Counted from the first letter of the stretch, positions 41,557-51,048 are shown. The stretch is 64,000 nucleotides of DNA from JAOTVV01 sp039591075 (GCA_039591075.1 JBDHEI010000030.1:28278-92277), one strand, 5' to 3'. The notes: generated from the sequence alone by a model not told the origin. A program made the numbers and translations.

Positions 41557-43305
41557 CTACCGTACCGGTTCCGGGCTGATGTCGATGCGACGCTCCACCA
41601 TCACGGGCCGACCGGCGTCGGTGATGGCCTGGAGCCGTAGTGTGAATGAGCCGGCTTCCCCCTCCGGCAGCTGCACGGCGATCGCCAGGCCCTCCTGCGG
41701 ATGGACGATCGGACGTTCCCACTGCATCCGTACGGTGGGCTTGTCCCGCTCGGCAAGGCCCAAGAACTCGACGGCCCGCCGCAGAAACCCCTTGCCTTCC
41801 TGGACGACGGTGAGTGCGAACGGAACGAGGTGGCCGCTCGCTCCGTACACCTCCCAGTACACGTGAACTGGCTCCCCCGTGTGGAGGGTCGTGGACGGAA
41901 GTGCCTGGTCGACGGCGGCGTCGAGCGTGCTTGGCAGCGGGAGCGAGGGGTCGACCAGGAGGAGATCGGAGAGCGCGATCTGGTTGGGCCCAATGGCCGG
42001 CACATCGAGCCAGACGCGACGTCTGGCGGCAACCCGGTGACGCAGGTTCAGCGCTTCGACACTCAACATTCCGGATTCGGCCGGCGCCGAGAGAGCGAGA
42101 CGCGAGACCGTGGCGACGCTACCGTCGCGCACGATCCGTAGACGGTCTGGGCCGGGCGTCAATGCCAGAGCAGTCCGACCGAACGCGGGTCGCGTCTGAT
42201 CGTCCATCTGGTCGCCGTCGGGCCGCGGCAGCTCGGTGGCGCCGACCACGATGATCCCGTCGTCGCGGCGGAAAACCGCTACCTGCGCCTCGAGGAGCCT
42301 GAACTGGCGGGCGTACTCCGGTGCGTACCGCTCCCGAGCGTGCTCGACGTCCAGTGGCCAGTTGTCCCACCCGGCCGTTTCCGGGGCGCTGGCGATGTCG
42401 GACGGCGGCAGGAACGGCCGCCCGCCAGGGCGTTCGTGCCCGATGACGGAGGGGTCCCCCACGCCCCCATCGCGCAGCTCCGCTTCCCATCGCTCGGACC
42501 ACCCGTATCGCAGCACCAGCTCGCGGTAGTCGTTCCCCCAGCGGAGACCGTGCGGCGTATCGGTTTGCTGGAAGAATCGGTCCACGACGTTGCGAGCGTA
42601 GTGCTCCGTGCGCCGGTCGTTGCCTGGGATCGCATAGGACGGATCGGCGAGCCAGAAGAGGTGGTCGTTGTGCGGGACGCGGTCGGCACACGGCACCCCG
42701 CGATACCGCTTGGCTGCGTCGCCGTGCAGCACGATCGAGAGGTCGGTCCACCTGCATCTCTCGTCATCCGGCATGGTCTGGAGAGCGGTGGCAAACAGCG
42801 AGTCGGCCTCGTCGAAGCGTTGGAAGAGGTGGGCCACGAATCCCCGCAGCGTGAGGCACCACCACGGCGACGACCGGCACGATTGGGCGGCCCGGTTCGC
42901 TTCCTCTGTCCGTCCGGCGTCGACGAGATAGCGGACGAGCTGACCCGTAAGCCATTCGTCTCCCGGATGACGCGCGCGGAGAGAATCCAAGAGGGCGATC
43001 AATGCGCTGCGGCCCTCGACGATCTCGTCATCCTCTGCACGCGGCCCGACGGCAGAGTCGTCGTTGCCGTGGAAGTAGCGAAATCGGCCGATCACTTCCA
43101 TAGACCCGTCGGTGTCGCGTCTGGTGGCCCGGGGCAGGAGCCACCGCCGCGTTCGCTCGAACTCGCGCTGTGCCTCCCGCGCGTCACGCAGTGCCGCGAT
43201 CGAGTCCTGCGATTGGCGCACCCCGTCCTGTGCCGAAAGCGAGGCTGGAACCCATGTGACCAGGCCGAAGACCAGCGCAATGCGGGAGATCGATGCGCAC
43301 GTCAT
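41557..43305 (-). CDS. secreted TPR/beta-rich protein, family unrecognised
   Basis: This is a 582-residue protein with a signal peptide (ALVFGLVTWVPASLSAQ). Residues of about 25-60 form a charged coiled-coil-like helix, about 60-210 look like TPR-type helix pairs (GEWLTGQLVRYLVDAGRTEE-like repeats), and the C-terminal half is beta-rich with HVYWEVYGASGHLVPFALTVV and VMVERRIDISPEP. I cannot name the family; proteins of this layout occur in Gemmatimonadota genomes near TPR and lipoprotein genes. ATG at 43305 opens the signal peptide. It leads a series of minus-strand genes that runs to 36653. Confidence 0.55.
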   Translation of the reverse strand: MTCASISRIALVFGLVTWVPASLSAQDGVRQSQDSIAALRDAREAQREFERTRRWLLPRATRRDTDGSMEVIGRFRYFHGNDDSAVGPRAEDDEIVEGRSALIALLDSLRARHPGDEWLTGQLVRYLVDAGRTEEANRAAQSCRSSPWWCLTLRGFVAHLFQRFDEADSLFATALQTMPDDERCRWTDLSIVLHGDAAKRYRGVPCADRVPHNDHLFWLADPSYAIPGNDRRTEHYARNVVDRFFQQTDTPHGLRWGNDYRELVLRYGWSERWEAELRDGGVGDPSVIGHERPGGRPFLPPSDIASAPETAGWDNWPLDVEHARERYAPEYARQFRLLEAQVAVFRRDDGIIVVGATELPRPDGDQMDDQTRPAFGRTALALTPGPDRLRIVRDGSVATVSRLALSAPAESGMLSVEALNLRHRVAARRRVWLDVPAIGPNQIALSDLLLVDPSLPLPSTLDAAVDQALPSTTLHTGEPVHVYWEVYGASGHLVPFALTVVQEGKGFLRRAVEFLGLAERDKPTVRMQWERPIVHPQEGLAIAVQLPEGEAGSFTLRLQAITDAGRPVMVERRIDISPEPVR

Positions 43306-43404
43306 GCCGCGGTAGGCACGTCCGAAGAAGCGAGGAGCGTCATGCCGAAAGTGTATGCGGTCCGTAGAGAGCCTGCCAGCCTGTCCGCCACCGACTACGA
43401 GAAG

Positions 43405-43437
43405 CGGGGGGAAGCCGGACGTCCCGACCTCCCCCCG
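43405..43437 (-). terminator. hairpin after the Omp85 fusion gene
   Basis: CGGGGGGA (43405-43412) pairs with TCCCCCCG (43430-43437), 23 bases beyond the stop of the large outer-membrane gene on the minus strand. The rest of the 154-base gap holds no gene. Confidence 0.4.
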
Positions 43438-43459
43438 ATGGTGGCTAGTCCCGTCGGCT

Positions 43460-46400
43460 CTAGAAGCCGGGGGTGAACGAGAACTGCAGGTGTCCGCCGC
43501 GCTCCCGGCTGAAGGGGTACACGTAGTCGAGCTCAATGATCATGAAGCCGAACACGTTCATGCGCAGACCGGTCCCTGCGCTGTACACCGGCGTGCGCTC
43601 GCCCCCGAGGAAGAACGGTCGCAGGAGGTCCCGCTCGGCGGGATCGGTGACATCGCCGGCACCCCACCAGGCCAGTCCGGCATCGCCGAAGATCACCATT
43701 TCGATCGGGAGGAATCCGAAGAGCCCTCCGCCGATTCCCAGCACGCCAAACGGCGGGAACCGCAGCTCCAGGTTGCCGATCAGCATTTTTGACCCGAACA
43801 GGTTCGTGTAGTTCGGGCAGGAGCCATCATCGTTGCACTCCACGAAGAAATCGAACGATCCGTAATCGTACCCGCGTACGAGGCCGTCGTAGCCCAAGAA
43901 CAGTGGCTGGAGCCGGTTGGAGTCCTCGGCATCGCGGCCGTAGCGGCCGAAATGCATGAGTCGGGCAGCGACGGTAAAGGGCCGGGCCGGCATGAAGTAC
44001 TTGCGGTAATCGGCGACGGCGTCGAAGAAGTCGATGCTGCCGACGTTCGCGCCGACCTCGAGCCGGTACCGCTGGCCGAGCAGCGGGCTCGCCACACCCC
44101 AAAGAGAGTTGTCGTACACCAGGGCCACGCTGGTTTGGGCCAGACTGATGGCGTCCGGCGCCGGGAGGTTGGTCGTCGAGTCGATGACGAGCTGGCCGGT
44201 CTGGGGGATGATTGCTCGGAGCTTCTCCTCGATATCGTAGGTCACGTTGAGAACGCCCGCGTTGACCTCGATCCGCTGCGGTCGGCTCAGCGGATACGCT
44301 GCCGTGCCGCCAAGCGATCGATTCGTCTGACGGAACAGGATCTGCTGCTCCACGAGCACCCGTTGGCCGTTGAAGGAGCCCTCACCGTAGGCAACCTGGC
44401 CGAAGAGATACGGGATCTGCTGAAACGCCACGCCCCAATTCAGCCGTCGGGTCAGGTTTGTGTACCCCACGAGCGCGGCGATGTCTTTGAACGAGCCCTG
44501 GACCTGCAGCGCCGTCGCGAGGTTGTGATTCCCCAGCATGTCGCTCCAGAAGAGCGATGCCCCCCCGGCAATGTACGTTCCGTACGAATCCGCCCCTACG
44601 GCCAGCGAAGGCTGCCCGATGTAGTCGAGCGCGAATCGCGTCCGGTAGGGGTCGCGGGCGTAGGTGACCGTGTCTCTGGGGAGTCCGTAGAAGGCGTTCG
44701 CGATGATACTTGCCACGTCGTCGGTCAGACGATCGACGGGCGGGAGCAGTGCCGGATCCTCGAGTCCCTCAAACGCGCCGCGTACCGGGCCGCCCTCCAG
44801 CACCTCGGGCCGGTCGAGGTAGTAGATCGCGTGCATGTCGTCCTGATAGACGCTCATCGCGATCTGACCGGTCCGGGCGGCCACCGAAAGGGTCGGGCTC
44901 AGGCTGGTGATGCCGCTCACACCCGTGTAGAGGTTGGTGAGCTGAAACAGCTCGCCGCTCTCGAGGTGCAGCCGATAGACGTTTGAGATGCCGCTCTGAT
45001 CCGACACGAAGTACAGGCTCTCACCGTTCGGAGACCACTGCGGGTTGATGTGCTTTCCGCGCTCGAATGCCTCGACCGGACGCATGTCTCCGGTCATCGG
45101 ATCGACCAGGGCGAGCCCGTAGTTGCCATAAAGAAGGCTCGAAAGACCGGCGGTGAACCGGTCGGTCACGACCGCAATGCTCCGTCCGTCTGGCGACCAG
45201 GCCGGCTGGAGTTCCGCGTACCCGTCGTTGGTGAGCCGACGCAGCTCGCTTTCCTGAAGGTCGTACACGAACAGGTCGGACAGGCCGTCCGCCAAGCCTG
45301 AGAAGGCGATGTACCGGCCATCGGGCGACCAGGCGGGGTTGAAGACCTCGCCGATCTCCTCGAGCCGGACTTCGCGCTCGATCTTGCCGGTCTCGATGTT
45401 CGTGATGGTGATGACGGGCCGGCCCTTGGCGATCGCGGCAAGCACGAAGCGCTGCCCGTCCCAATCCCAGGCGCCGGCGGAGTTGATGAATTGAATGCTT
45501 TCGAAGTGCGGATCGACGGCCGTCTTGGTGATCTTGCGGATGATGTTGCCAGTCTCGACGTCCGCCAAGAACATGTCGATTGAAAAGAGGTCCTTTTCGG
45601 ACAGGAAGACCAGCTTGGTGCCGTCCGGCGACAGGGCCGGCGACACGTTCAGCCGGCCTCCGCTCCCATCCTTCGTGATCAGGGGGCGGCCGTAGTCGGC
45701 AGCAGGGCTCGTCTGGTCGGTCAGCGGTGCGTAGGTTTCCTGCAGCGCTCGATGCCAGCCGGCGACGGCGGAGTCGGGGGACATGCCGAGGACCCGCGAA
45801 AAGGCCATGGCCGGACTGCTTGACGTGCGTGACGCTTTGAGGATTCGTCCCACGGCATCGTCGCCCCACCGCCCGGCCACGTACGACCACAGCGAATGCC
45901 CGTAGCGGTATGGGAAGTACTTCGGGTTGGCGAGTTTGCTGGCCGAGGGCAGGCCGGTGTTGACGGCGTCCCGCATCCACATGGCGGTGTTCGGGTCCCG
46001 AGGTCCGATCGACAGATACTCGGCCATTCCCTCGACGAACCACAGCGGGAACCGCATGACGGTTGGGATGCCGGCCAAGGCGATGCCGCCACCCTCCCCC
46101 GTGATGTCGAATTGGAAGGCGTGGACCAGCTCGTGCCCGAGCACGTGATCCGTCTCTGGCAGGGGACCGGCGAACGGAAGGACGATTCGGCGCTTGAGGA
46201 TCTCGGTCACCCCACCGGTCGCCTCGCCGAGATCACCCTGGAGCGTGTTGGTCTGCCGGAAATGCGGGGCGCTGGCGTACAGGATCAGCGCCTGGCGATT
46301 GGACAGATCGTGGTTCAGGAGTCGGGACAGGCGCGCGTACCAGCGCTCGGCCATCAACACGGCATACTCGATGCCCTGTTGCTCCTCGTCATAGTAGTAG

Positions 46401-46555
46401 ATGTCGAAATGTTCGGTCTTGACGATCTTGAAATCGAAGTCCTCGTACTGGACTTTGTTCCGACCGAAGTATTGTGCCTCGGCGGCCTGGGCCGCACCTC
46501 CGAGCACGAGCAGTGTGGCGAATGCCGCCAACCCTAGACGTCTGATGCCCCGCAT
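43460..46555 (-). CDS. gluzincin peptidase / TolB propeller / Omp85 barrel fusion
   Basis: This 1031-residue protein has a signal peptide ending AQAAEAQ. Residues of about 35-240 form a peptidase-MA-like domain with HELVH at 141-145 and WFVEGMAEY further on, matching HExxH plus the downstream glutamate. About 255-610 hold TolB-type beta-propeller blades: SPALSPDGTKLVFLSEKD, NPAWSPDGRYIAFSGLADG, QPAWSPDGRSIAVVTD and NPQWSPNGESLYFVSDQ. About 640-1031 is an Omp85/BamA-like barrel with LGYDGLVRGYDYGS (VRGY motif near 893), GNLELRFPPFG and a C-terminal Phe (QFSFTPGF). This would place a periplasmic or surface protease and propeller on an outer-membrane channel. The ATG at 46555 starts the signal peptide; 88 codons upstream are open but antisense to the next gene. 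Confidence 0.85.
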   Translation of the reverse strand: MRGIRRLGLAAFATLLVLGGAAQAAEAQYFGRNKVQYEDFDFKIVKTEHFDIYYYDEEQQGIEYAVLMAERWYARLSRLLNHDLSNRQALILYASAPHFRQTNTLQGDLGEATGGVTEILKRRIVLPFAGPLPETDHVLGHELVHAFQFDITGEGGGIALAGIPTVMRFPLWFVEGMAEYLSIGPRDPNTAMWMRDAVNTGLPSASKLANPKYFPYRYGHSLWSYVAGRWGDDAVGRILKASRTSSSPAMAFSRVLGMSPDSAVAGWHRALQETYAPLTDQTSPAADYGRPLITKDGSGGRLNVSPALSPDGTKLVFLSEKDLFSIDMFLADVETGNIIRKITKTAVDPHFESIQFINSAGAWDWDGQRFVLAAIAKGRPVITITNIETGKIEREVRLEEIGEVFNPAWSPDGRYIAFSGLADGLSDLFVYDLQESELRRLTNDGYAELQPAWSPDGRSIAVVTDRFTAGLSSLLYGNYGLALVDPMTGDMRPVEAFERGKHINPQWSPNGESLYFVSDQSGISNVYRLHLESGELFQLTNLYTGVSGITSLSPTLSVAARTGQIAMSVYQDDMHAIYYLDRPEVLEGGPVRGAFEGLEDPALLPPVDRLTDDVASIIANAFYGLPRDTVTYARDPYRTRFALDYIGQPSLAVGADSYGTYIAGGASLFWSDMLGNHNLATALQVQGSFKDIAALVGYTNLTRRLNWGVAFQQIPYLFGQVAYGEGSFNGQRVLVEQQILFRQTNRSLGGTAAYPLSRPQRIEVNAGVLNVTYDIEEKLRAIIPQTGQLVIDSTTNLPAPDAISLAQTSVALVYDNSLWGVASPLLGQRYRLEVGANVGSIDFFDAVADYRKYFMPARPFTVAARLMHFGRYGRDAEDSNRLQPLFLGYDGLVRGYDYGSFDFFVECNDDGSCPNYTNLFGSKMLIGNLELRFPPFGVLGIGGGLFGFLPIEMVIFGDAGLAWWGAGDVTDPAERDLLRPFFLGGERTPVYSAGTGLRMNVFGFMIIELDYVYPFSRERGGHLQFSFTPGF

Positions 46556-46725
46556 CACTCTCTCAACCCTCCATTCCGGGACGATACCTTTCCTTCTAGG
46601 ACAACCGACGCCTCGGATTTGTTCCGATTGTGGACCCGCGACTCTGCCCGAGTCGGGACACGGCCCGCCAGAGGCACGCTCCTCGGCTCGTCGTCTCGCG
46701 GCGTTCCGAGGAAGGTAGCCGCCCC

Positions 46726-47493
46726 ATGCCCCCACCGCGAACCAGGCCGCATCCTCGAGCGGTGGAGCGCGATGCCATTCGACGCCTTCGCGCACTGGCC
46801 GACCCCGGGATCGCCGCAAGCGCCACCCGGTTCTTTAAACCTGGAGACGCGATCAGCCTCTACGGCGTTAAGACGGCGGCCGTGCGGCGCGTCGCAGGGG
46901 AGATCTTCCGCGACGTCCGATCGTCGTGGTTGGTGCATCATGCGATCACGTTGTGCGAGATCCTCGTTCCACACCGCCGACACGAGGCAAAGCTGGTCGG
47001 CATGCTGGTTGTGGGCCGTTTTAGAGCCACGCTACCGCGAACGCTGCTCGGCACGGCCAGACGGTGGATTCGTACCGGCCACCTGGCGAACTGGGCGGCG
47101 ATCGATGCCCTCTGTGCCGAGATCACGGCCCCGCTTGTCGGGCGTCATCCGGACCTGGCGCAGCGCGTGGTCACCTGGAGCCGGGCGCGGGACCGCTGGA
47201 TTCGACGAGCGGCCGCCGTCACCTTCGTGCCTCATGCAAGACACGGGGCGCATCTCGATCACGCCTATGCCGTCGCCGATCGGCTGATGCGCGAGAGAGA
47301 GGACCTGGTCCAGAAGGCCTGCGGGTGGCTTCTCAAGGAAGCAGGGACCACCGATGTCGAGCGGTTGGTCGGCTACCTCAAGCGGCACGGCTCGGCACTC
47401 CCCCGTACGACCCTTCGATACGCGATCGAGCGTTTCCCCCCTTCCCGCCGTCGCCACCTGCTACACGCGACCCGATCCCGGCCCGCGGACTGA
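46726..47493 (+). CDS. DNA alkylation repair protein, AlkD-like
   Basis: This is a 255-residue all-helical protein. RRLRALADPGIAASATRFFK, YGVKTAAVRRVAGEIF and WIRRAAAVTFVPHARHG are typical of the AlkD family of HEAT-repeat DNA glycosylases that excise N3- and N7-alkylpurines. KACGWLLKEAGTTDVERLVGYL near the C-terminus is strongly conserved in the family. ATG at 46726 lies behind GAGGAAGG. It is divergent from the Omp85 fusion gene. Confidence 0.8.
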   Translation: MPPPRTRPHPRAVERDAIRRLRALADPGIAASATRFFKPGDAISLYGVKTAAVRRVAGEIFRDVRSSWLVHHAITLCEILVPHRRHEAKLVGMLVVGRFRATLPRTLLGTARRWIRTGHLANWAAIDALCAEITAPLVGRHPDLAQRVVTWSRARDRWIRRAAAVTFVPHARHGAHLDHAYAVADRLMREREDLVQKACGWLLKEAGTTDVERLVGYLKRHGSALPRTTLRYAIERFPPSRRRHLLHATRSRPAD

Positions 47494-47583
47494 GCGGGCT
47501 CACCCCACCGGCACCCGATCGGCGGCACCGGCTGGTTAGATTTGCCACCCGGACGACAACCGTGACTTGCGAGGGCCAGGCAC

Positions 47584-48483
47584 ATGGGGGAGACGGTGCA
47601 GGAGAACGAGGCGACGCCAGGATCGGGTGGGCGGGGGAAGACTGTGGTTCTGTGGACCCTCGCCACCGTGCTGATGTTGGGTGCCGCCGCCTTCCAGCGA
47701 CTTACGGGGCCAACGGTGTCGTTGCGCGGGACCTTCGAGGTGGCCGGCGCCGCGTACAGCTACAAGCTCCCCCGCTCCGGCTGGTCGTACGAGGACCGGC
47801 GCGTGTGCATCCCGTCTCCTGGTCCACGGGTCTCCGGAGTCCTCTACCACAAGCGGTACCGGACTGACGATCCGCTGACGGCGGTCCCGCTCGAGGTCGA
47901 CGACGAAACCCTCACGGGACTCTTGCCGAGGCAGCCGGCGGCGGGAAAACTCGAGTACATCGTGGTCTTGGACGGCCCGGATGGACGGATCAGTATCCCG
48001 GACGGCGATGCCACCGTCGTGATCAGGTTCAAGGATGCCGTCCCGATCTTCGTGCTGCTCCCGCACGTGATCTTCATGTTCTTCGCCGTGCTGTATGGCC
48101 TGCGGGCGGCGCTGTCGGCGCTCCTGCAGCCGTCCAGCATGCCTCGCCACGCCTGGCTCGCCCTCGCTCTCATGACCGTCGGGGGCATGATCCTCGGACC
48201 CGTCGTTCAGAAACTGGCGTTCGGCGACTACTGGACCGGATTCCCTTTCGGGTATGACCTGACGGACAACAAGACACTGCTCATGTGGGTTGTGTGGGTT
48301 ATTGCGTGTGGCCTGCTGCTCGCACGGAGGGTGCCCGATCGGCTGCGGCGCGGGGCGGTCCTCGTCGCGACTGTGGTGATGATGGCCGTGTATCTGATCC
48401 CCCACAGCCTCCGGGGGAGCGAGCTCGACTACACCCGGCTCGACCAAGCCGCCGAGTCCGGAGAGACTGCGCCGCTGCGCTAA
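47584..48483 (+). CDS. membrane protein of unknown family
   Basis: This is a 299-residue protein with about five membrane helices: one near 20-40, then four from about 150 (FVLLPHVIFMFFAVLYGLRA, LALALMTVGGMILGPVV, LLMWVVWVIACGLLLA and AVLVATVVMMAVYLIPH). Between helix one and two is a soluble beta-rich stretch of about 110 residues with RGTFEVAGAAYSYKLPRSG. I do not recognise the family. GGCACATG start region, no partner gene evident; the next gene is 200 bases on and that gap holds nothing I can support. Confidence 0.5.
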   Translation: MGETVQENEATPGSGGRGKTVVLWTLATVLMLGAAAFQRLTGPTVSLRGTFEVAGAAYSYKLPRSGWSYEDRRVCIPSPGPRVSGVLYHKRYRTDDPLTAVPLEVDDETLTGLLPRQPAAGKLEYIVVLDGPDGRISIPDGDATVVIRFKDAVPIFVLLPHVIFMFFAVLYGLRAALSALLQPSSMPRHAWLALALMTVGGMILGPVVQKLAFGDYWTGFPFGYDLTDNKTLLMWVVWVIACGLLLARRVPDRLRRGAVLVATVVMMAVYLIPHSLRGSELDYTRLDQAAESGETAPLR

Positions 48484-48683
48484 CTCGGACGTCCACGCTT
48501 ATGTGCGACCTGAGCTACCGACTGGCCTGGTGGATGCCGCCCAGACCTGTGGAGCCGGCTTCTTCGCTTACGGTGCGGCACCGTCCCTGGCCGGACGACT
48601 GACCGGCGACTCCGCGCGGGATGATTCCGCGTCATCGGATTAGATTCCGACGCTCTTCCACCAACGCAAAAGGAGATGGCGCC

Positions 48684-49115
48684 ATGCCGACCAGCACTGC
48701 GAGTGCCACATGGAACGGGGTATTGCGCTCGGGAACCGGAGAGTTTCGGGCCGGGTCGGGTGCCTTCAAGGGTCCCTACACGTTCGCAACACGCTTCGAG
48801 GGCACCAAAGGCACTAATCCCGAGGAGTTGATTGCTGCGGCGCACGCCGCCTGCCTCAGCATGGCGCTCTCGGCCGCACTGGAGAAGGCGGGTACACCGG
48901 CGACGCGAATAACGACCAAGGCTGCCTGCACGCTGGAGATCGTCGAGGGGGCTGGCAAGATCACTAAGATGCGGCTCGAGGTGCGGGGTGTGGTGCCCGG
49001 TCTCGATCAGGCCGGATTTGCCAAGGCCGCCGAGGGTGCGAAAGAGAACTGCCCGGTGTCGAAGGCCCTCAAGGGCAACCTCGCCTTCGAGCTGGACGCC
49101 GCGCTCGAGCGGTGA
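48684..49115 (+). CDS. OsmC/Ohr-family peroxiredoxin-like protein
   Basis: OsmC proteins reduce organic hydroperoxides with a reactive cysteine pair. The 143-residue length fits. HAACLSMALSAALEKAG contains the first Cys (about residue 60) and AKENCPVSKALKGN the second (about 125), the family arrangement. AAAAGGAGATGG gives a good ribosome site before ATG at 48684. The stop overlaps the GTG of the DUF971 gene by four bases, so the two are co-translated. Confidence 0.9.
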   Translation: MPTSTASATWNGVLRSGTGEFRAGSGAFKGPYTFATRFEGTKGTNPEELIAAAHAACLSMALSAALEKAGTPATRITTKAACTLEIVEGAGKITKMRLEVRGVVPGLDQAGFAKAAEGAKENCPVSKALKGNLAFELDAALER

Positions 49116-49447
49116 GCGTCGAGATCCCTCGGCAGATCCATCGTGGCGAACGGGAGATCGTGGTCACGTGGAGCGAGCACCACCGGGGGACCTTTCCCGC
49201 CCGCTGGCTGCGACTTCACTGTCAGTGCGCCGCCTGTATCGAGGAGATGTCGGGACGACCGCTGCTCGATCCGGATATGGTTCCCGAGGACGTCCGGCCG
49301 ATAGGCATCACGCTCGTCGGCTCGTACGCGATCAGGGTCACCTGGAGCGACGGGCACGATACGGGCATCTACACCTACGAGTGGATGCGCAGAGCGTGCC
49401 CATGCGATCGGTGCCATCCTGACGGCAATCCCGACCCTGCGGCGTAG
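49112..49447 (+). CDS. DUF971 family protein
   Basis: This is a 111-residue protein of the DUF971 family (N-terminal-like domain of gamma-butyrobetaine hydroxylase). It shows VTWSEHHRGTFPARWLRLHC, four cysteines as CQCAAC and ACPCDRC, and GSYAIRVTWSDGHDTGIYTYEW. The four cysteines may bind zinc. In other bacteria such genes sit near iron-sulfur cluster carriers of the Mrp/ApbC kind; here the partner is the OsmC gene it overlaps. Confidence 0.8.
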   Translation: MSVEIPRQIHRGEREIVVTWSEHHRGTFPARWLRLHCQCAACIEEMSGRPLLDPDMVPEDVRPIGITLVGSYAIRVTWSDGHDTGIYTYEWMRRACPCDRCHPDGNPDPAA

Positions 49448-49493
49448 GGGCGTGACGAGCCGTACCCCGGCCCGCGCTCGATAGGGGGGCGCC

Positions 49494-50435
49494 GTGGACC
49501 CTGTCTGCCACACGCTCGTCGGTGCGAGCTTGGCCCAGTCTGGCCTCAAGCGCCGCACCGCTCTCGGGACCGCAACCCTCCTGCTCGCTGCCAACCTGCC
49601 GGACATCGACGTGCTCGCGTACGCGTACGGACCGGTCACGGCGCTCTGGTTCCGACGCGGGGTCACGCACGGCGTGCTGGCATGGGCGGTCCTGCCGCTG
49701 CTGCTCACCGCAGGGGTACTCGCCTGGGATCGCATAGTGCGCCACCGCGGCGGCCGAACGCCCACGAGACCGGTCATCTGGCCGCAGGTGCTGCTCTTGG
49801 CGTTCGTTGGCGTGGCCAGCCATCCGCTCCTGGACCTCCTCAATACGTACGGGATCCGGCTGCTGATGCCGTTCTCCGACCGGTGGTTCTACGGTGATAC
49901 GCTCTTCATTCTCGATCCGTGGGTGTGGGCCATCTTGGTGGCCGGCATTTGGATCGCGCGACAGGGACGGAGAACGACTCGACCCGCGGTGGTCGCGCTC
50001 CTCACGCTGGGCACCTACGTGGGGATCATGGCGGTTTCGAACGTCATCGCTCGCCGGGATATCACGGCAACCCTCGAGGCGTCGGGAGCGGGTCGGCCCG
50101 AGCGCATGATGGTAGCCCCCGTCGCGGTCAATCCCTTCGAGCGCTGGGTGGTGGCCCAGATCGGGGACGACTACCGCTTGGGGCGGTACTACTGGTTGCG
50201 GCCCGAACGACTGAACCTCCTCCCACTCGTGTTGAGTCCCGAGCCCGCTGACTATCGGGCGACGGCGGCCACACGAGGGCCCAGCGCTCGGATGTTCTTG
50301 AGTTGGGCGCGGTTCCCCTATTACGAAGTCGGTGAGGGTGGGGAGGGCACGGCGGTGTACATCGGCGACGCCCGCTACACGCTCGATCCCGTAGGATCGT
50401 GGGCGAGCGTGCAGATCGACCTCGGCGCGCGGTGA
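49494..50435 (+). CDS. YdjM-like membrane-bound putative metal-dependent hydrolase
   Basis: This is a 313-residue protein with about five membrane helices. The N-terminal PVCHTLVGASLAQSGLKRRT, LLAANLPDIDVLAYAYG, RRGVTHGVLAW and HPLLDLLNTYGIRLLMPF supply the His and Asp residues of the LexA-binding, inner-membrane-associated hydrolase family. The C-terminal 100 residues form a soluble domain that the short YdjM proteins lack. GTG at 49494. Substrate unknown. A perfect palindrome ends the transcript. Confidence 0.75.
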   Translation: MDPVCHTLVGASLAQSGLKRRTALGTATLLLAANLPDIDVLAYAYGPVTALWFRRGVTHGVLAWAVLPLLLTAGVLAWDRIVRHRGGRTPTRPVIWPQVLLLAFVGVASHPLLDLLNTYGIRLLMPFSDRWFYGDTLFILDPWVWAILVAGIWIARQGRRTTRPAVVALLTLGTYVGIMAVSNVIARRDITATLEASGAGRPERMMVAPVAVNPFERWVVAQIGDDYRLGRYYWLRPERLNLLPLVLSPEPADYRATAATRGPSARMFLSWARFPYYEVGEGGEGTAVYIGDARYTLDPVGSWASVQIDLGAR

Positions 50436-50447
50436 CGGGAAGCGCGA

Positions 50448-50477
50448 GGGGGGCGACACCGATCGGTGTCGCCCCCC
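50448..50477. terminator. perfect 30-base palindrome terminator
   Basis: A self-complementary run with arms 50448-50462 and 50463-50477 (15 bases each, core ACCGATCGGT) lies between two convergent genes and could end transcription on both strands. Confidence 0.6.
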
Positions 50478-50508
50478 GTTCAGGCAACCGAGCTAGCTAC
50501 GCTCGCGG

Positions 50509-50988
50509 TCAGTCCATCGCTGCGGCAACCGTCACTTGCCCCCAGGGCGCGGCCTGCTCACGGTTGTGGCGCTGGACGCCCTCGCGCGCGCCGGCGATGC
50601 CGCGGAGCACGCTGCGCTCGAACTCGGGCGTCAGTGCGGTCGCGTCGGCCGCGAGCGACAGCGAGGCGATGAAATCGTTCAGATAGCAGCGCCGCTCGGA
50701 CGGGCTGCCGTCCCTTCTCGCGAACATCCTGTTGTGCACGATCTCCACGTCCACGCGGAGATAGTCCCGATATCTGAATACGCGGGCGACCACGTCGCCC
50801 CGGCCAATACCGTCGGGGAACCGCAGCGGAACCACGCGGCGGAGTCCGAACTCCTCCCCCTCGGTCACGACCGCCCCGTCTGGAGCCGAACGCTGGAGCA
50901 GGGCAGTTACCGCCGGGGCGAGCCGCTCGACCGCTTCGTCGAGCCGCTGATAGGCCAGCGATGAACCACTCTCGATGCAACCGTGCAT
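50509..50988 (-). CDS. small conserved-looking protein, family unrecognised
   Basis: This is a 159-residue protein without signal peptide or membrane helix. It has a helix-rich start (YQRLDEAVERLAPAVTALL), a beta section (FGLRRVVPLRFPDGIGRGD, FRYRDYLRVDVEIVHNRMF) and a helical end. Base composition and codon use match neighbouring genes. I cannot name a family. ATG at 50988 follows GCGGAG. The coding strand opposes the previous gene, from which it is separated by the palindrome at 50448. Confidence 0.5.
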   Translation of the reverse strand: MHGCIESGSSLAYQRLDEAVERLAPAVTALLQRSAPDGAVVTEGEEFGLRRVVPLRFPDGIGRGDVVARVFRYRDYLRVDVEIVHNRMFARRDGSPSERRCYLNDFIASLSLAADATALTPEFERSVLRGIAGAREGVQRHNREQAAPWGQVTVAAAMD

Positions 50989-51028
50989 GGCCAACTCCGC
51001 GTGCTTACCTCTGTCCGCTGGGTCACAT

Positions 51029-51048
51029 GGTGTCTCCGCAGAGACACC
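51029..51048. other. hairpin in a divergent intergenic region
   Basis: GGTGTCTC (51029-51036) pairs with GAGACACC (51041-51048) around CGCA. It sits 41 bases upstream of the small minus-strand gene and is not placed to end any visible gene, so a 5-prime UTR or a small RNA is possible. The region to 51253 contains no other supported feature. Confidence 0.35.
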
